Positions 36,601 to 44,744 are shown, numbered from the stretch's first letter. The stretch: 64,000 nucleotides of DNA from Rhizobiaceae bacterium CPCC 101076 (GCA_003347645.1 QDFX01000001.1:124001-188000), one strand, 5' to 3'. Translations and numbers: made by a program. The notes: generated by a model not told the origin, from the letters alone.

Positions 36601-38637
36601 CTCACCGACACCTTTCAGCTCTACGAGCAGGAACGCGACCTCGTCAGCGGCATGCTAGATGCCAACTCGAACCGCCGGACGCGCCAGAAGGATCTCGACA
36701 TCCGCGTCATCATCGGCAATCCGCCCTATTCGGTTGGACAGAGTGATGCGAATGACAATGCCGCGAACCTTTCTTATCCCCGATTGGACGGGCGTATCGA
36801 GGAAACTTATGCCAAGCGCAGCAACGCCAAGAGCAAGCGCGTTCTTTACGACAGCTATATCAGGGCAATACGTTGGGCGAGCGACCGCATTAGCGATAGA
36901 GGCGTGGTCGGCTTTGTCACCAATGCGGGTTGGCTTGACGCCAACACAGCAGACGGTTTGCGTAAGTGCTTGGCAGAAGAGTTTTCCAGTCTCTACTTGT
37001 TCCACCTTCGTGGCAATCAGCGCACGTCTGGAGAGCGCTCTCGTCAGGAGGGCGGCAAGGTCTTCGGTCAAGGTAGCCGGGCCCCAGTTGGCATTGCCAT
37101 TCTGGTGAAGAACCCCATGGCTACCGAGCGGGGCGCGATCCGCTTCCACGACATTGGTGACTATCTCAGCCGTGAGAAAAAGCTCGCAATAGTTGAGCGT
37201 TTCGGCAGTCTGGCTGGAATTTCAGCAGCCCAGCGATGGCAGTCGATTACTCCCGATGAGCATGGAGACTGGCTAAAGCAGCGAGATGCCGCGTTCGAGG
37301 CGTTCTTGGCCATAGGTGAGCGGCAATCTGGGCGTTCGGCGCTCTTTGAAGGCTTCTCGCTGGGTGTTGGAACCAACAGGGATGCGTGGGCGATCAATCC
37401 AAGCCGGGCGGCGTTGGCAGACAACATGCAGCGCATGATAGAAACATACAATTCTGAAGCTAATCGATTTGACGCGGTGCACCAGTATGCTGCCCGCCAA
37501 GCTCGGGCTGCCGCCGTAGATGGATTTATTGCTGGCGATGCATCGAAGATCAGCTGGACCCACAATCTCAAGCAGAGCGTGGTAACTCGAAAACGTTTCA
37601 CATTCGATGATGGCTGTATTGATTCAATCGTCTATAGGCCTTTCACGAAAGCATTCCTCTACTATTCACGGGATTTCAATGAACGCGTTTATCAGATGCC
37701 GCGCATTTTCCCGTTGGGATCGCCCGCGGTGGACAATCTCTTCATCAGTGTCCCCGGTCCGGGGAACGTGACGCCTTTCTCTGCGCTGATGGGTAGCACC
37801 ATATTCGACCTGTCGGTGGTCGCCGCGAAAAGCGGGACGCAGTGCTTCCCGCGTTACCTGTACGGCCTCGCCGATGAGCCGAATACTAACCAGCCGCAAG
37901 GCGAACTCTTGGAGAGCGCGCCAGCGGGGCGGTTCGTCCGCCGCGACGCGATCACGGACGAAGGCCTAAAGCAATTCACCGACGCCTATCCCGACGAGAC
38001 GATCTCCAAGGACGATGTGTTCTACTACGTCTATGGCCTGCTGCATTCGGAGGAGTATCGGGAGCGCTACGCCGACAACCTCTCGAAGCAGTTGCCGCGC
38101 ATCCCGCTGATAAAGCGCGCCGAGGATTTCTGGGCCTTCGTCGACGCAGGTCGGAAACTCGGCGATCTGCACGTCAACTTCGAGAGCGTCGAGCCCTTCC
38201 CGGTGACGATCAAAGAAGGCGATCTCCGTCTCGCTAACATCGCCGATGCCGTTGCTTATTATCGCGTCGAGAAGATGAAGTTCGCGGGTAAGCGTCCAAA
38301 CCTCGACAAGACCACGGTCATCTACAATCCACGCATCACCATCTCGGGCATTCCGCCGGAAGCATACGACTATGTCGTCAACGGCAAACCGGCGCTCGAA
38401 TGGGTGATGGAACGTCAATGCGTGAAGACCGATCCGGCCAGCGGCATAGTTAATGACGCCAATCGCTACGCAATCGAGACGGTTGGCGACCCGGCCTATC
38501 CCTTCGAGCTCTTCCGCCGGATCATCACCGTCAGCCTTGAGACTAGGAAAATCGTACGCGCCTTACCGGCTTTGGACATTTTGGAGCCCGAACCGGAGAC
38601 GCTAGAGCGGGTCAAAGAAGCTGCGACCGTTCACTGA
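33619..38637 (+). CDS. Type ISP restriction-modification enzyme (single-chain, LlaGI/LlaBIII type)
   Basis: 1672 residues carrying nuclease, translocase, methylase and target recognition in one chain. Residues ~35-115 form an Mrr-like PD-(D/E)XK nuclease (D82, Q98-C-K100). Residues ~185-620 are an SF2 helicase-like motor with Walker A ACGTGKT (211-217), DEAH (342-345) and a QSVGRVMRR motif VI. Residues ~830-1100 are an N6-adenine methylase with motif I DPFVGTG (~926-932) and NPPY (1034-1037). The remainder, to about residue 1640, is the target-recognition half. Type ISP enzymes methylate one strand and cut after head-on collision of translocating complexes. No separate subunits are needed. 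All key motifs look intact. Confidence 0.93.
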   Translation: MARGVANMRADLLGRGSLSLRALLEKYRSGSSSEREKGTYFERLTKVWLENAPTQKPQFSRVLTFGEWAKANCFDQRDTGIDLVAELNDSPGCWCAIQCKFYREGYRIQKADIDSFFTASGKRPFTRRMIVDTTGVQWSEHAEEALRDQIVETTRVGLSDLEDSGIDWEAFVATATVKLVAGKKPRPHQVEALAAVKEGLARADRGKLIMACGTGKTYTGLIISEALAGKGGRVLFLVPSLSLMSQTIREWSIDSTIPLRSFAVCSDSQVGVRKAADGDVADIDVHDLEIPATTHEATIAAKATSAAPEHITVVFSTYQSIRAVAAAQASFGLPEFDLIICDEAHRTTGVTLEGEEESNFVRVHDGDYIKAKKRLYMTATPRIFGDGVRKTADDVGAVLCSMDDPKLFGETLFTRNFSWAVQNGLLTDYKVIVLAVDEEAVSAGVQRLLADENSELKLDDATKIIGCYKALTKADLKPDVAGDTGPMRRALAFAKDIKRSKLVDAEFARVAKEWRATLDEEVAGTIPPLDVEIKHVDGGFSAHARNERLAWLKDGNAGDATCRILTNARCLSEGVDVPALDAILFLHPRKSQIDVVQSVGRVMRRAEGKKMGYVILPVGVPADKAPEEALNDNERYRVVWQILNALRAHDDRLDATINKIDLGVDPGDRIEIVAVTNQLPVRSQGTNNGLNLGSGGGDGSEPGDDRSGLAGDGTQLGFQFDEFAKAIMARIVKRCGTRSYWEDWAKDVARIAEVHVTRIRAAVHAAGSEEKQAFEAFLAEIRDDLNDSISEDEAIEMLAQHLITRPVFEALFEGYSFALNNPVSKALQSVIEVLDRQNLEKEAENLNKFYASVKMRAQDIEDATAKQKIVVELYDKFFKAAFPKLADRLGIVYTPVEVVDFIIKSVDEVLQAEFGQTLGSEGVHIIDPFVGTGTFITRLLQSGLIKPEQMAHKYRHEIHANELVLLAYYIAAINIEAVYHEQAGGEYEPFPGICLTDTFQLYEQERDLVSGMLDANSNRRTRQKDLDIRVIIGNPPYSVGQSDANDNAANLSYPRLDGRIEETYAKRSNAKSKRVLYDSYIRAIRWASDRISDRGVVGFVTNAGWLDANTADGLRKCLAEEFSSLYLFHLRGNQRTSGERSRQEGGKVFGQGSRAPVGIAILVKNPMATERGAIRFHDIGDYLSREKKLAIVERFGSLAGISAAQRWQSITPDEHGDWLKQRDAAFEAFLAIGERQSGRSALFEGFSLGVGTNRDAWAINPSRAALADNMQRMIETYNSEANRFDAVHQYAARQARAAAVDGFIAGDASKISWTHNLKQSVVTRKRFTFDDGCIDSIVYRPFTKAFLYYSRDFNERVYQMPRIFPLGSPAVDNLFISVPGPGNVTPFSALMGSTIFDLSVVAAKSGTQCFPRYLYGLADEPNTNQPQGELLESAPAGRFVRRDAITDEGLKQFTDAYPDETISKDDVFYYVYGLLHSEEYRERYADNLSKQLPRIPLIKRAEDFWAFVDAGRKLGDLHVNFESVEPFPVTIKEGDLRLANIADAVAYYRVEKMKFAGKRPNLDKTTVIYNPRITISGIPPEAYDYVVNGKPALEWVMERQCVKTDPASGIVNDANRYAIETVGDPAYPFELFRRIITVSLETRKIVRALPALDILEPEPETLERVKEAATVH

Positions 38638-38718
38638 ATATGGATGGACTGCCGTCGAACCGTTTGGTCAGCTGCGCTCGCTGCTGGAGCACCCGAGCAG
38701 CTCAACAGGTATCCCTTA

Positions 38719-39036
38719 TCACCTAAGTTTCGAACAGGGGAACGCCTCGGTAAAAGCTTCCGTTGCCAACTCGCTCGCGGGCCTGTGCCGAGTGCCGGCA
38801 TTTTCCTTGAGGTATCCACAGAGCACATCGAACATCTGTCTGATGGTCACGTCAGCGGGCGCGCAATATCCGCGCTCCCGAGCTGCCCGGTGGTAGCCGT
38901 CGTGAAAACCGGCGACCCAACCTCCGCCCCACGGGTCTTCTTGTCGGCAAAATTCGTGCAGTTTATTGCCATCTAAAAAGCCGGCGTTGACTGGAACGAC
39001 CCCCGTAAGAATTGAGACAAGTACCAACCGTTTCAT
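38719..39036 (-). CDS. Rap1a/Tai family protein, exported
   Basis: 105 residues from ATG 39036, which has a strong GGGGGGAG. A short Sec signal (MKRLVLVSILTGVVPVNAG) precedes a Rap1a/Tai-like domain: FLDGNKLHEFCRQ, GWVAGFHDGYH, then VTIRQMFDVLCGYLKEN and RHRPASELATEAFTEAFPC. Four or so cysteines are placed as in family members. In the family, Rap1a protects against a type VI amidase effector in the periplasm, but most members are orphans. No effector gene is adjacent here. It is convergent with the type ISP gene. Confidence 0.72.
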   Translation of the reverse strand: MKRLVLVSILTGVVPVNAGFLDGNKLHEFCRQEDPWGGGWVAGFHDGYHRAARERGYCAPADVTIRQMFDVLCGYLKENAGTRHRPASELATEAFTEAFPCSKLR

Positions 39037-39173
39037 CGCTCCCCCCAAACGACCTGCGGTCTGTAACCGGTACCTGATTTTTCGGAGGTTTGATAACCTA
39101 CGATGGCGGGTATAAAGCATCTGATACTAAGTCGGCATACGCCCCAAGGCTGCGTTGCTTTTATATGCGCGTG

Positions 39174-39758
39174 CTAAGGTGCGGGCGATGGCGGCGGCGC
39201 AGAATGGGCCTCGATTATCCGGTAAACCGAGGCTCGACCAATGCCGACCGAGTTCGCGATCTCTGTTGGTGATCTGCCCTGTTCATGCTGCCGTATCACC
39301 TCTGCTGATTTCGCGCGGGCAGTGGGTTTGCGACCGCGGTATTTTCCTTCAGCGCGCGCCTTCTCAATGCCCTCGCGTTGGCGCTCCAGCATCATCTCCC
39401 TCTCAAATTGTGCGAAGCCTGCGAAGATCGTGAGGATCAATTGCCCTGTCGCCGACGTGGTGTCGACCACATCGCCGCCCAGGTTCAGGACGCGAAGTCC
39501 GACACCTCGCTTCTTTAGGCCCTCAACAATGGACCACAGGCCGGTTGTGCTCCGTGCCAGCCGGTCAACCTTGGTCACGACAAGTGTGTCGCCCTTGCGA
39601 ACGAACGAGAGGGCCTTCTCCAACTCGCTTCGTTTCCCCACTGATGAAACTCGCTCGGCGAAGATCTCTTCGCATCCGGCGGCAACCAGATCTCGGGTCT
39701 GGGCCGCGAGGCCTGCTTCCTGTTCGGAGGTCGATGTCCTTCCGTATCCTACGAGCAT
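39174..39758 (-). CDS. Serine recombinase, resolvase/invertase family
   Basis: 194 residues. The catalytic domain holds the serine in YGRTSTSEQ (near residue 10), the VTKVDRLARS arginine region (about residues 62-72) and the long E-helix FAGFAQFEREMMLERQREGIEKA. A C-terminal helix-turn-helix (SPTEIANSVGIGRASVYRII) binds DNA. It is probably a small resolvase or invertase. Divergent repeats upstream (39794-39857) may be its res site. The gaps on both sides are short. Confidence 0.88.
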   Translation of the reverse strand: MLVGYGRTSTSEQEAGLAAQTRDLVAAGCEEIFAERVSSVGKRSELEKALSFVRKGDTLVVTKVDRLARSTTGLWSIVEGLKKRGVGLRVLNLGGDVVDTTSATGQLILTIFAGFAQFEREMMLERQREGIEKARAEGKYRGRKPTARAKSAEVIRQHEQGRSPTEIANSVGIGRASVYRIIEAHSAPPPSPAP

Positions 39759-39793
39759 GTTGGAGTGTCCATTGAGGTCCGGGCTCTAGATAC

Positions 39794-39857
39794 TAGCGCG
39801 TCCAAAAATCAAAATCAATTCTAATGGACGCTATCGAGCCTAAGTTTGGACGCGTCC
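39794..39857. promoter_or_regulatory. Possible res/crossover site for the serine recombinase
   Basis: Between the recombinase and the nuclease gene lie four related GCGTCC/GGACGC words: TAGCGCGTCC (39794-39803), GGACGCTA (39826-39833) and the palindrome GGACGCGTCC (39848-39857), with GCGTCCAAA ... TTTGGACGC as inverted arms (39798-39806 and 39845-39853). Multiple inverted subsites in a short AT-rich stretch before a resolvase gene are the usual res layout, but they could also be an operator. Confidence 0.4.
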
Positions 39858-39926
39858 GATGGAGCATGCCCAATGGACAAATCGGGGTAAGTGGCATTCA
39901 GGTGCCCACTTCACGGGGAGCGAATA

Positions 39927-41123
39927 ATGATTACGAAGGGGCGACCGGTTTTGATCGGAGAGACTGCGCAGCTACTGCAGCGCGAGGAACTCACGGGGTC
40001 AGATGGGCAGTTCCGAGAAGAGTGGCTTCAAAACCTCATCTTTGAGCACCCCGCTTGCATTCCTATGCACGAGATAGAGCCGGGCTTTCCAGAATTACTT
40101 TCGATCTGCAAAGAGCTGCCCACGGCGCACGGCAACATAGATATCCTATTTATGACCGTGAACGGGGATCTAGTGCTCGCGGAGACGAAACTCTGGCGTA
40201 ACCCGCAAGCGCGACGAGAAGTGGTCGCGCAGGCGCTGGATTACGCGAGCTGCCTATTTGGGATGGGGTACATTGAATTCCAGGCGGCGATAGCAAAGGC
40301 AACTGGCGATCCCGACGATCTCTACTCGCGTATCGCGAACTTGCCTGATGCGCCCTCAGAAGCCGCGTTTGTTGATGCTGTCAGCCACAACCTCCGCCGC
40401 GGTCGTATAGTTCTCCTTCTGATCGGCGACGGTATCCGCGCGGAGACGGAGCGCTTAGTTGAGGTATTGCAATCGCACGCCGGATTTCACTTTACGTTCG
40501 CCTTGATAGAGCTCGCGGTCTACCTCGTGCCGGCGTATGGCCGGCTGGTTGTCCCGCGCACATTAGCTAAGACGACAATGATCGAGCGGGGCATCGTTCG
40601 CTTCTCCGAAGCGAATGGCCTTGAGGTGCTTCCGGTACCGTCACTGCAATCGCACAAAACAAGCGGGATAACGGAAGAACAGTTTTTTGATGCGATTGCC
40701 AAGAGAGGAGCGGATCTGCCGGCTCTGCTGAAGACATTTCTGGCTGAGCTGGAGCCGTTGGGCGTGCGACCGGAATTCAGAAAATCCTTGGTACTTCGCT
40801 GGGATCCGCCCGAGGGGAAGTCGATAAATTTGGGCTACATCATGCAAGATGGGCAAATATGGACCGATGCAACGAGTTGGACATCGCCTTCGCTTTCCAT
40901 CGCGCAGAGATACGTCGAAGTTCTCGCGAAAGAATGGGGAATGCAGGTCGACAAAGAGAGGATGTCGAGCGGCATTTGGACCATACGTGTCGGCGGAAAA
41001 GCGCCCCGGATTGAGATGGTGGCGAATAGGCTTTCGGGCTGGGTCACAGCAATTGAGAGCTTCATCGGTGAAGTGAGGACCTTCATCGCTGAGAGAGGGA
41101 TTTCGTCAGATCCAGTAAGTTAG
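39927..41123 (+). CDS. PD-(D/E)XK nuclease-family protein
   Basis: 398 residues from ATG 39927, preceded by GGGGAG. Residues ~30-110 form a PD-(D/E)XK nuclease core: a helix with E31/E32, then GNIDILFMTVNGDLVLAETKL, giving D72, E86-x-K88. The ARREVVAQALDYA helix that follows is typical of the NucS/DUF4263-like group. The C-terminal ~220 residues (from about 180) are unrecognised and may read DNA or a partner. All active-site residues are in place. It is likely a defence or DNA-repair nuclease. The operon is single-gene, divergent from the resolvase. Confidence 0.72.
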   Translation: MITKGRPVLIGETAQLLQREELTGSDGQFREEWLQNLIFEHPACIPMHEIEPGFPELLSICKELPTAHGNIDILFMTVNGDLVLAETKLWRNPQARREVVAQALDYASCLFGMGYIEFQAAIAKATGDPDDLYSRIANLPDAPSEAAFVDAVSHNLRRGRIVLLLIGDGIRAETERLVEVLQSHAGFHFTFALIELAVYLVPAYGRLVVPRTLAKTTMIERGIVRFSEANGLEVLPVPSLQSHKTSGITEEQFFDAIAKRGADLPALLKTFLAELEPLGVRPEFRKSLVLRWDPPEGKSINLGYIMQDGQIWTDATSWTSPSLSIAQRYVEVLAKEWGMQVDKERMSSGIWTIRVGGKAPRIEMVANRLSGWVTAIESFIGEVRTFIAERGISSDPVS

Positions 41124-41292
41124 CCACTGCTGCGACTTCGCTCATTGCAACATGTTGCAATCGTCGGGTGAAAGCGCTTAAGGCGAAATTGTCAAAACCT
41201 ATCATTTCAGACAGGTCAGGCACCCGGTAACTCGAACATTCTTGCCGAGAACACCGCATGTTTTCGCGCACATAGACTGAGTGCTTTAGCAC

Positions 41293-42561
41293 TCAGGGAG
41301 CGCTTCTCGCCGCTAAGCGCCCGAGTGCCTCACGGTATGGCGAAATCAGAACAAAAGTTCCGGGTCTGTGGGTACCTCTACCTAGCCGGAGAACTTCGGC
41401 AGCAACCAGGAGATCGACCAGCGGTCTGAGCCGGTGGCCGACGTTACTGACAACGCGGCCCTGCGCGATCAGCACGGTCAGCAATTCGGAAATCTCTCTT
41501 TCCCTGAACCGATGCTCGGCAATGATCCCGAGTAGCGTGGCTAAGTCTGCGAGAGAGGTGTCCGTTCGCATGGCGAAAGGCGCCTCTATGGTTGCGAGAA
41601 ACCTGGTCAAGCGCTCGGCCGATCTTTGCTGCACGAAGGCTAGCATCCGTTCCAACGAAGCCACGTCCGAACTGGACAACGAACTTTCCGGCAGCTGATA
41701 TATTCGGCGCGGTGGCCGCAGATGGCGGACCTCCAGCCGCAGCCGGGTGAACGACTTCGCATAAGCTACTAGTGACGTGCCGGTCGCGCCCAAGGCGATG
41801 GTGGATGACCACGCATTGCCTATTCCCTGTTCCGATACCTGTGCCCGCTCGCCGACCCTACTGACATCGTGAAAGGTAACCGACCATTGAGAGGCGTTCT
41901 CGCGGAATATCCGAGCGAGTTCTCGGGCGGAAGCCACGGCATTTGGAACGTCGAACTCCCAATACGTCTCGATTTGGCGGAGCTTCCAATCCCAATTCGA
42001 GCTCAGCATCAGACGCCTAGGATGCTCGGGAGAGACACCTAGGTCTTCGGCGATAATTTCTACGACATGCCGAACCGCCTGTGAGGTCCATCTGGACCAG
42101 TCAAAGTTCAGGAGCAGGCGGGTGTCTTCGTCACGCACGAAGTTATCCGCCGCGTCCATCGTTTCGTACGAGATCGAAGCAGAAACGTCGGGTCGGCGAG
42201 TAAAGGCGGCGCGCCAGCCTTCTTCCCCTCGGAAAATGGTGCCGGCTCTCGCGGCCAGCACTCGAGTGGGATTGAACTCAAGGTCGAGGCGAACACGGTT
42301 GCCAACCCGCTTGAGCTGCCCGGACAGCAGCCACGATGTTCCGCCAACCGTGCAGTCTAGCTCGTCCGCGTGCCGAGATCTGAGGAGGCTGGAGGCGCGA
42401 ATACGGCCGCGCAGCGTCCGCAGTTCGCCGGGCGATAGCTGTCCGCGGATCTCGAAGGGGTACAGGCGAAGCTTGATGCGGTCGAACCAACCGTGTTGCG
42501 GTCGCGCGATGAAACGTGTTGCACGACGAGGAAGAGGGACGCGGCGTGTCGGTTGCCTCAT
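41293..42561 (-). CDS. Unrecognised 422-residue protein, possibly replication-initiator-like
   Basis: I do not recognise this protein. Visible are a basic N-terminus (MRQPTRRVPLPRRATRF) and a region WFDRIKLRLYPFEIRGQLS with paired hydrophobic-charged strands. VRLDLEFNPTRVL and FTRLRLEVRHLRPPR recall the beta-strand pattern of Rep_trans/phage replication initiators, and a C-terminal Arg-rich helical part resembles a winged helix (LLVAAEVLRLGRG). There is no clear HUH pair or P-loop. It lies next to the integrase gene on the same strand, with a 22-bp dyad in the gap. The ATG 42561 lacks a ribosome site. Confidence 0.5.
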   Translation of the reverse strand: MRQPTRRVPLPRRATRFIARPQHGWFDRIKLRLYPFEIRGQLSPGELRTLRGRIRASSLLRSRHADELDCTVGGTSWLLSGQLKRVGNRVRLDLEFNPTRVLAARAGTIFRGEEGWRAAFTRRPDVSASISYETMDAADNFVRDEDTRLLLNFDWSRWTSQAVRHVVEIIAEDLGVSPEHPRRLMLSSNWDWKLRQIETYWEFDVPNAVASARELARIFRENASQWSVTFHDVSRVGERAQVSEQGIGNAWSSTIALGATGTSLVAYAKSFTRLRLEVRHLRPPRRIYQLPESSLSSSDVASLERMLAFVQQRSAERLTRFLATIEAPFAMRTDTSLADLATLLGIIAEHRFREREISELLTVLIAQGRVVSNVGHRLRPLVDLLVAAEVLRLGRGTHRPGTFVLISPYREALGRLAARSAP

Positions 42562-42636
42562 CGAGTTGACTGTCTATGTGCCTTGACGAGATCGGACCCT
42601 TTGTCGATCTATAGAGCCGTCGGGTTAAACGAACGT

Positions 42637-42658
42637 CTGCACGACAACTGATGTGCAG
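42637..42658. promoter_or_regulatory. Dyad upstream of the 422-residue gene
   Basis: CTGCAC and GTGCAG with a 10-bp spacer, 76 bp before the start of the unrecognised gene and about 100 bp after the integrase stop. Candidate operator or small hairpin. Confidence 0.3.
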
Positions 42659-42760
42659 CTGCTTGGGGGAAGGATCAAATCGACAGTTGCTATTCCAGAT
42701 TAGGTCTAGCTGGAGATGGGATCACTGTAGTCTTGCAGCGAGTTGCAATGGTGTTGGTCG

Positions 42761-44575
42761 TCAAGGCCGCAGATGGGTTAGATCGAGGCCCGGAAATTCA
42801 ACCTTTGCGCATGCCTCGTAGAGGTGTCTCACAAGATGACCCTCGCCATATCGACTGTCCATGGATCGCTGCGACTTCCAGCCGCAAATCGCTTCTCTTA
42901 ATTCCTGCCCGACGTGAGCCCGACGCAGGGCGTCGTTGAATGTATCCCGGAAGCTATGAAAAACCTTGCGGCGAGGCACCCAGACCCCAGCCTGCTCAAG
43001 CACTCTTTTGAAGCGCTTCGAATAGATATCAGAAGGTTTATCGCTGTTGCCCTTGGAGGCCTCGGGAAAGAGCCTGCCAGGGTTCCGAGTGCTCGCCCAG
43101 TCCAAGAAACCAAGCCGTACTAGCTCGGGATGGATCGGAATGGCTCGCAGCGAATTTCTTGCCTTGATCCGTTTGTCGAACTGCTCTGGGTCGTACTCGA
43201 TCTCAGTCTCATCGGTGATTTGAAGGTACGGCACTTCACCGGCCCGACGAACATCCCCCCGTTCCAGTTGCAATATTTCGTTCTGCCTGGCTCCGGTCCA
43301 AAGCGCGATCAAGGGCGCCCAGAACGAGTGATCTCGACTTGAGAAGTGATCCCGAGTTTTCGGAAGCTCAGACCACTTCGCGTATAGCGATGATGCGAAG
43401 ATGCGCTGCAACTCATCGATGGTGAACGGCTGTGCAGATCGCTCATGGGCTTCATGCACTTTTTGTCGTCGCGCCGATGGCGGCTCAATCGTGATTGCGA
43501 CGTTCCGTTCGACCCATTCTTCACGCTTTGCCAGCTCGAACATATCGACAAGCACGGCCAGTTGATTTCCAGCCTCTTCTTGGCGTTCAGCGCTCCGACC
43601 GTTCGTCGCTAGATAGGCATCGGCAGCTTGGCGAAGGGTTTTTCCACGGTAGTGCTGACTGACATAAGGCGGCGTCCGCGCGATGAGATTAATGAGCTCC
43701 TTGCAGTCCTCGCGCGTAATCTCGCTTAAGGTTTTGTGTTCGCCCCATTCCTCTTGCATGGCACGTGTCACGAGCCGGAACTGAGCCATCCGCGAGGCAC
43801 TAACAGCATTCTGCTTCCGGTCGATATAGGCCACGAGAAGCTCGCCTACGGTCCTGTTGGACCTTTGCGCGGACGTGCTGACCTCGTTTCGAGGTGCTTC
43901 TGGCAGGACGATCGTGCCGTTCTTAAGAGCTTGATACCTCAACTCTGCGAGCTGTAGTTGGACGCCCTCCAACAGCCGGCACAGGTATAAAAAGTTCGGC
44001 TCAGCCTGGAGCCACGACGGCACCACCCGCCGTCGACGCCGCCTGATTGGATAGCTGCCATCGGTCTCTCGGCCCAGCGATGGATCGGCAATCCCGTGCT
44101 GGACGAGCAAGTCGGCTGCCAGTGGTTGGATAGTCGTCCGGCCGCTAGCCACTTCCTGGGCCGCGTAAACCTTGTCCATGTAAGCCTCAAAAACCGGGTG
44201 TCGGTCCTGGTCGGCCTCATCGTTGGTTTCGGTGGACCACCCGCTGGCAACTTCCTGCCTGATGAGATCCTGCTTGAACGTCGCAGCGATGGCTTCAGCC
44301 TGCGAGGAGGACAGGGAAATAGGGCTAGAACGAGGAAGCGGTTCAGCAGTTTGCGCCGTCAACATTTTAGCGCCCAGAACTCGCAAGGCTTCATCAGTTT
44401 CGGCAGCAAATCGATGAGCTGCTCTCTTGAGCTCAGCAGCCGAGCAGCCGTTCAGGCGTTGGACGAAATTCTTGGCGCCGGCGAGCTCTTGAAGATGTTT
44501 TGGAATGGCTCGTCGAAGGCGAAGTTGGCCCCCGGATCGGTCGAGATATCGAAGCTTGGCCACGTCGTCTTCCAT
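42761..44575 (-). CDS. int: Tyrosine integrase of the island
   Basis: 604 residues from ATG 44575. The frame can be read from a TTG at 44632, but that would put the start close to the attachment site and has no clear ribosome signal. An arm-binding/core-binding region fills the first ~400 residues. The catalytic residues are R430 (LWTGARQNEIL), H540 and R543 (HSFRDTF), and nucleophile Y576 (SMDSRYGEGH). It is long for an integrase and belongs to the large phage/ICE-type group with a DUF6538-like N-terminal part. It should cut at the tRNA-Met 3' end, 93 bp away. Confidence 0.9.
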   Translation of the reverse strand: MEDDVAKLRYLDRSGGQLRLRRAIPKHLQELAGAKNFVQRLNGCSAAELKRAAHRFAAETDEALRVLGAKMLTAQTAEPLPRSSPISLSSSQAEAIAATFKQDLIRQEVASGWSTETNDEADQDRHPVFEAYMDKVYAAQEVASGRTTIQPLAADLLVQHGIADPSLGRETDGSYPIRRRRRRVVPSWLQAEPNFLYLCRLLEGVQLQLAELRYQALKNGTIVLPEAPRNEVSTSAQRSNRTVGELLVAYIDRKQNAVSASRMAQFRLVTRAMQEEWGEHKTLSEITREDCKELINLIARTPPYVSQHYRGKTLRQAADAYLATNGRSAERQEEAGNQLAVLVDMFELAKREEWVERNVAITIEPPSARRQKVHEAHERSAQPFTIDELQRIFASSLYAKWSELPKTRDHFSSRDHSFWAPLIALWTGARQNEILQLERGDVRRAGEVPYLQITDETEIEYDPEQFDKRIKARNSLRAIPIHPELVRLGFLDWASTRNPGRLFPEASKGNSDKPSDIYSKRFKRVLEQAGVWVPRRKVFHSFRDTFNDALRRAHVGQELREAICGWKSQRSMDSRYGEGHLVRHLYEACAKVEFPGLDLTHLRP

Positions 44576-44667
44576 GTCTTTTTTGTACCAGGAAATTGTA
44601 CCGGCCGCAGCCAAGCACCCCTTGATTTTCAAGGGTTTTCTTCCGGATCAACGACTTAGAAGAGATG

Positions 44668-44684
44668 TGGTAGCGAGGGAGGGA
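44668..44684. repeat. Right attachment site (attR)
   Basis: The last 17 nt of the tRNA-Met gene, including CCA, identical to 27380-27396. It is the core of recombination for the integrase 93 bp to the left. Confidence 0.85.
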
Positions 44685-44744
44685 CTCGAACCCCCGACAC
44701 GCGGATTATGATTCCGCTGCTCTAACCAGCTGAGCTACCCCGCC
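44668..44744 (-). tRNA. tRNA-Met (anticodon CAT)
   Basis: A 77-nt cloverleaf with encoded CCA. Acceptor arm GGCGGGG pairs with CCTCGCT (two G-U); the D arm contains AGCTCAGCTGGTTAGAGC; anticodon stem GCGGA/TCCGC carries loop ATCATAA (CAT); the T arm has GGGGG-TTCGAGT-CCCTC. It looks like an elongator Met tRNA; a CAT-reading Ile2 form cannot be excluded by eye. It is the integration target of the island, and the element has left the gene intact. Confidence 0.93.

Larger units (their letters stand above)
27380..44684. mobile_element. 17.3-kb integrative genomic island in tRNA-Met
   Basis: The 17-bp sequence TGGTAGCGAGGGAGGGA occurs at 27380-27396 and again at 44668-44684, where it is the 3' end (with CCA) of a tRNA-Met gene. 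A tyrosine integrase lies just inside the tRNA end, pointing inward. The cargo is restriction, nuclease and other defence-like genes plus remnants, and by eye it is less GC-rich than either flank. No conjugation, phage structural or replication module is evident, so the element looks non-autonomous apart from its integrase. It is probably an integrated defence island or a decayed mobilisable element. Confidence 0.88.
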
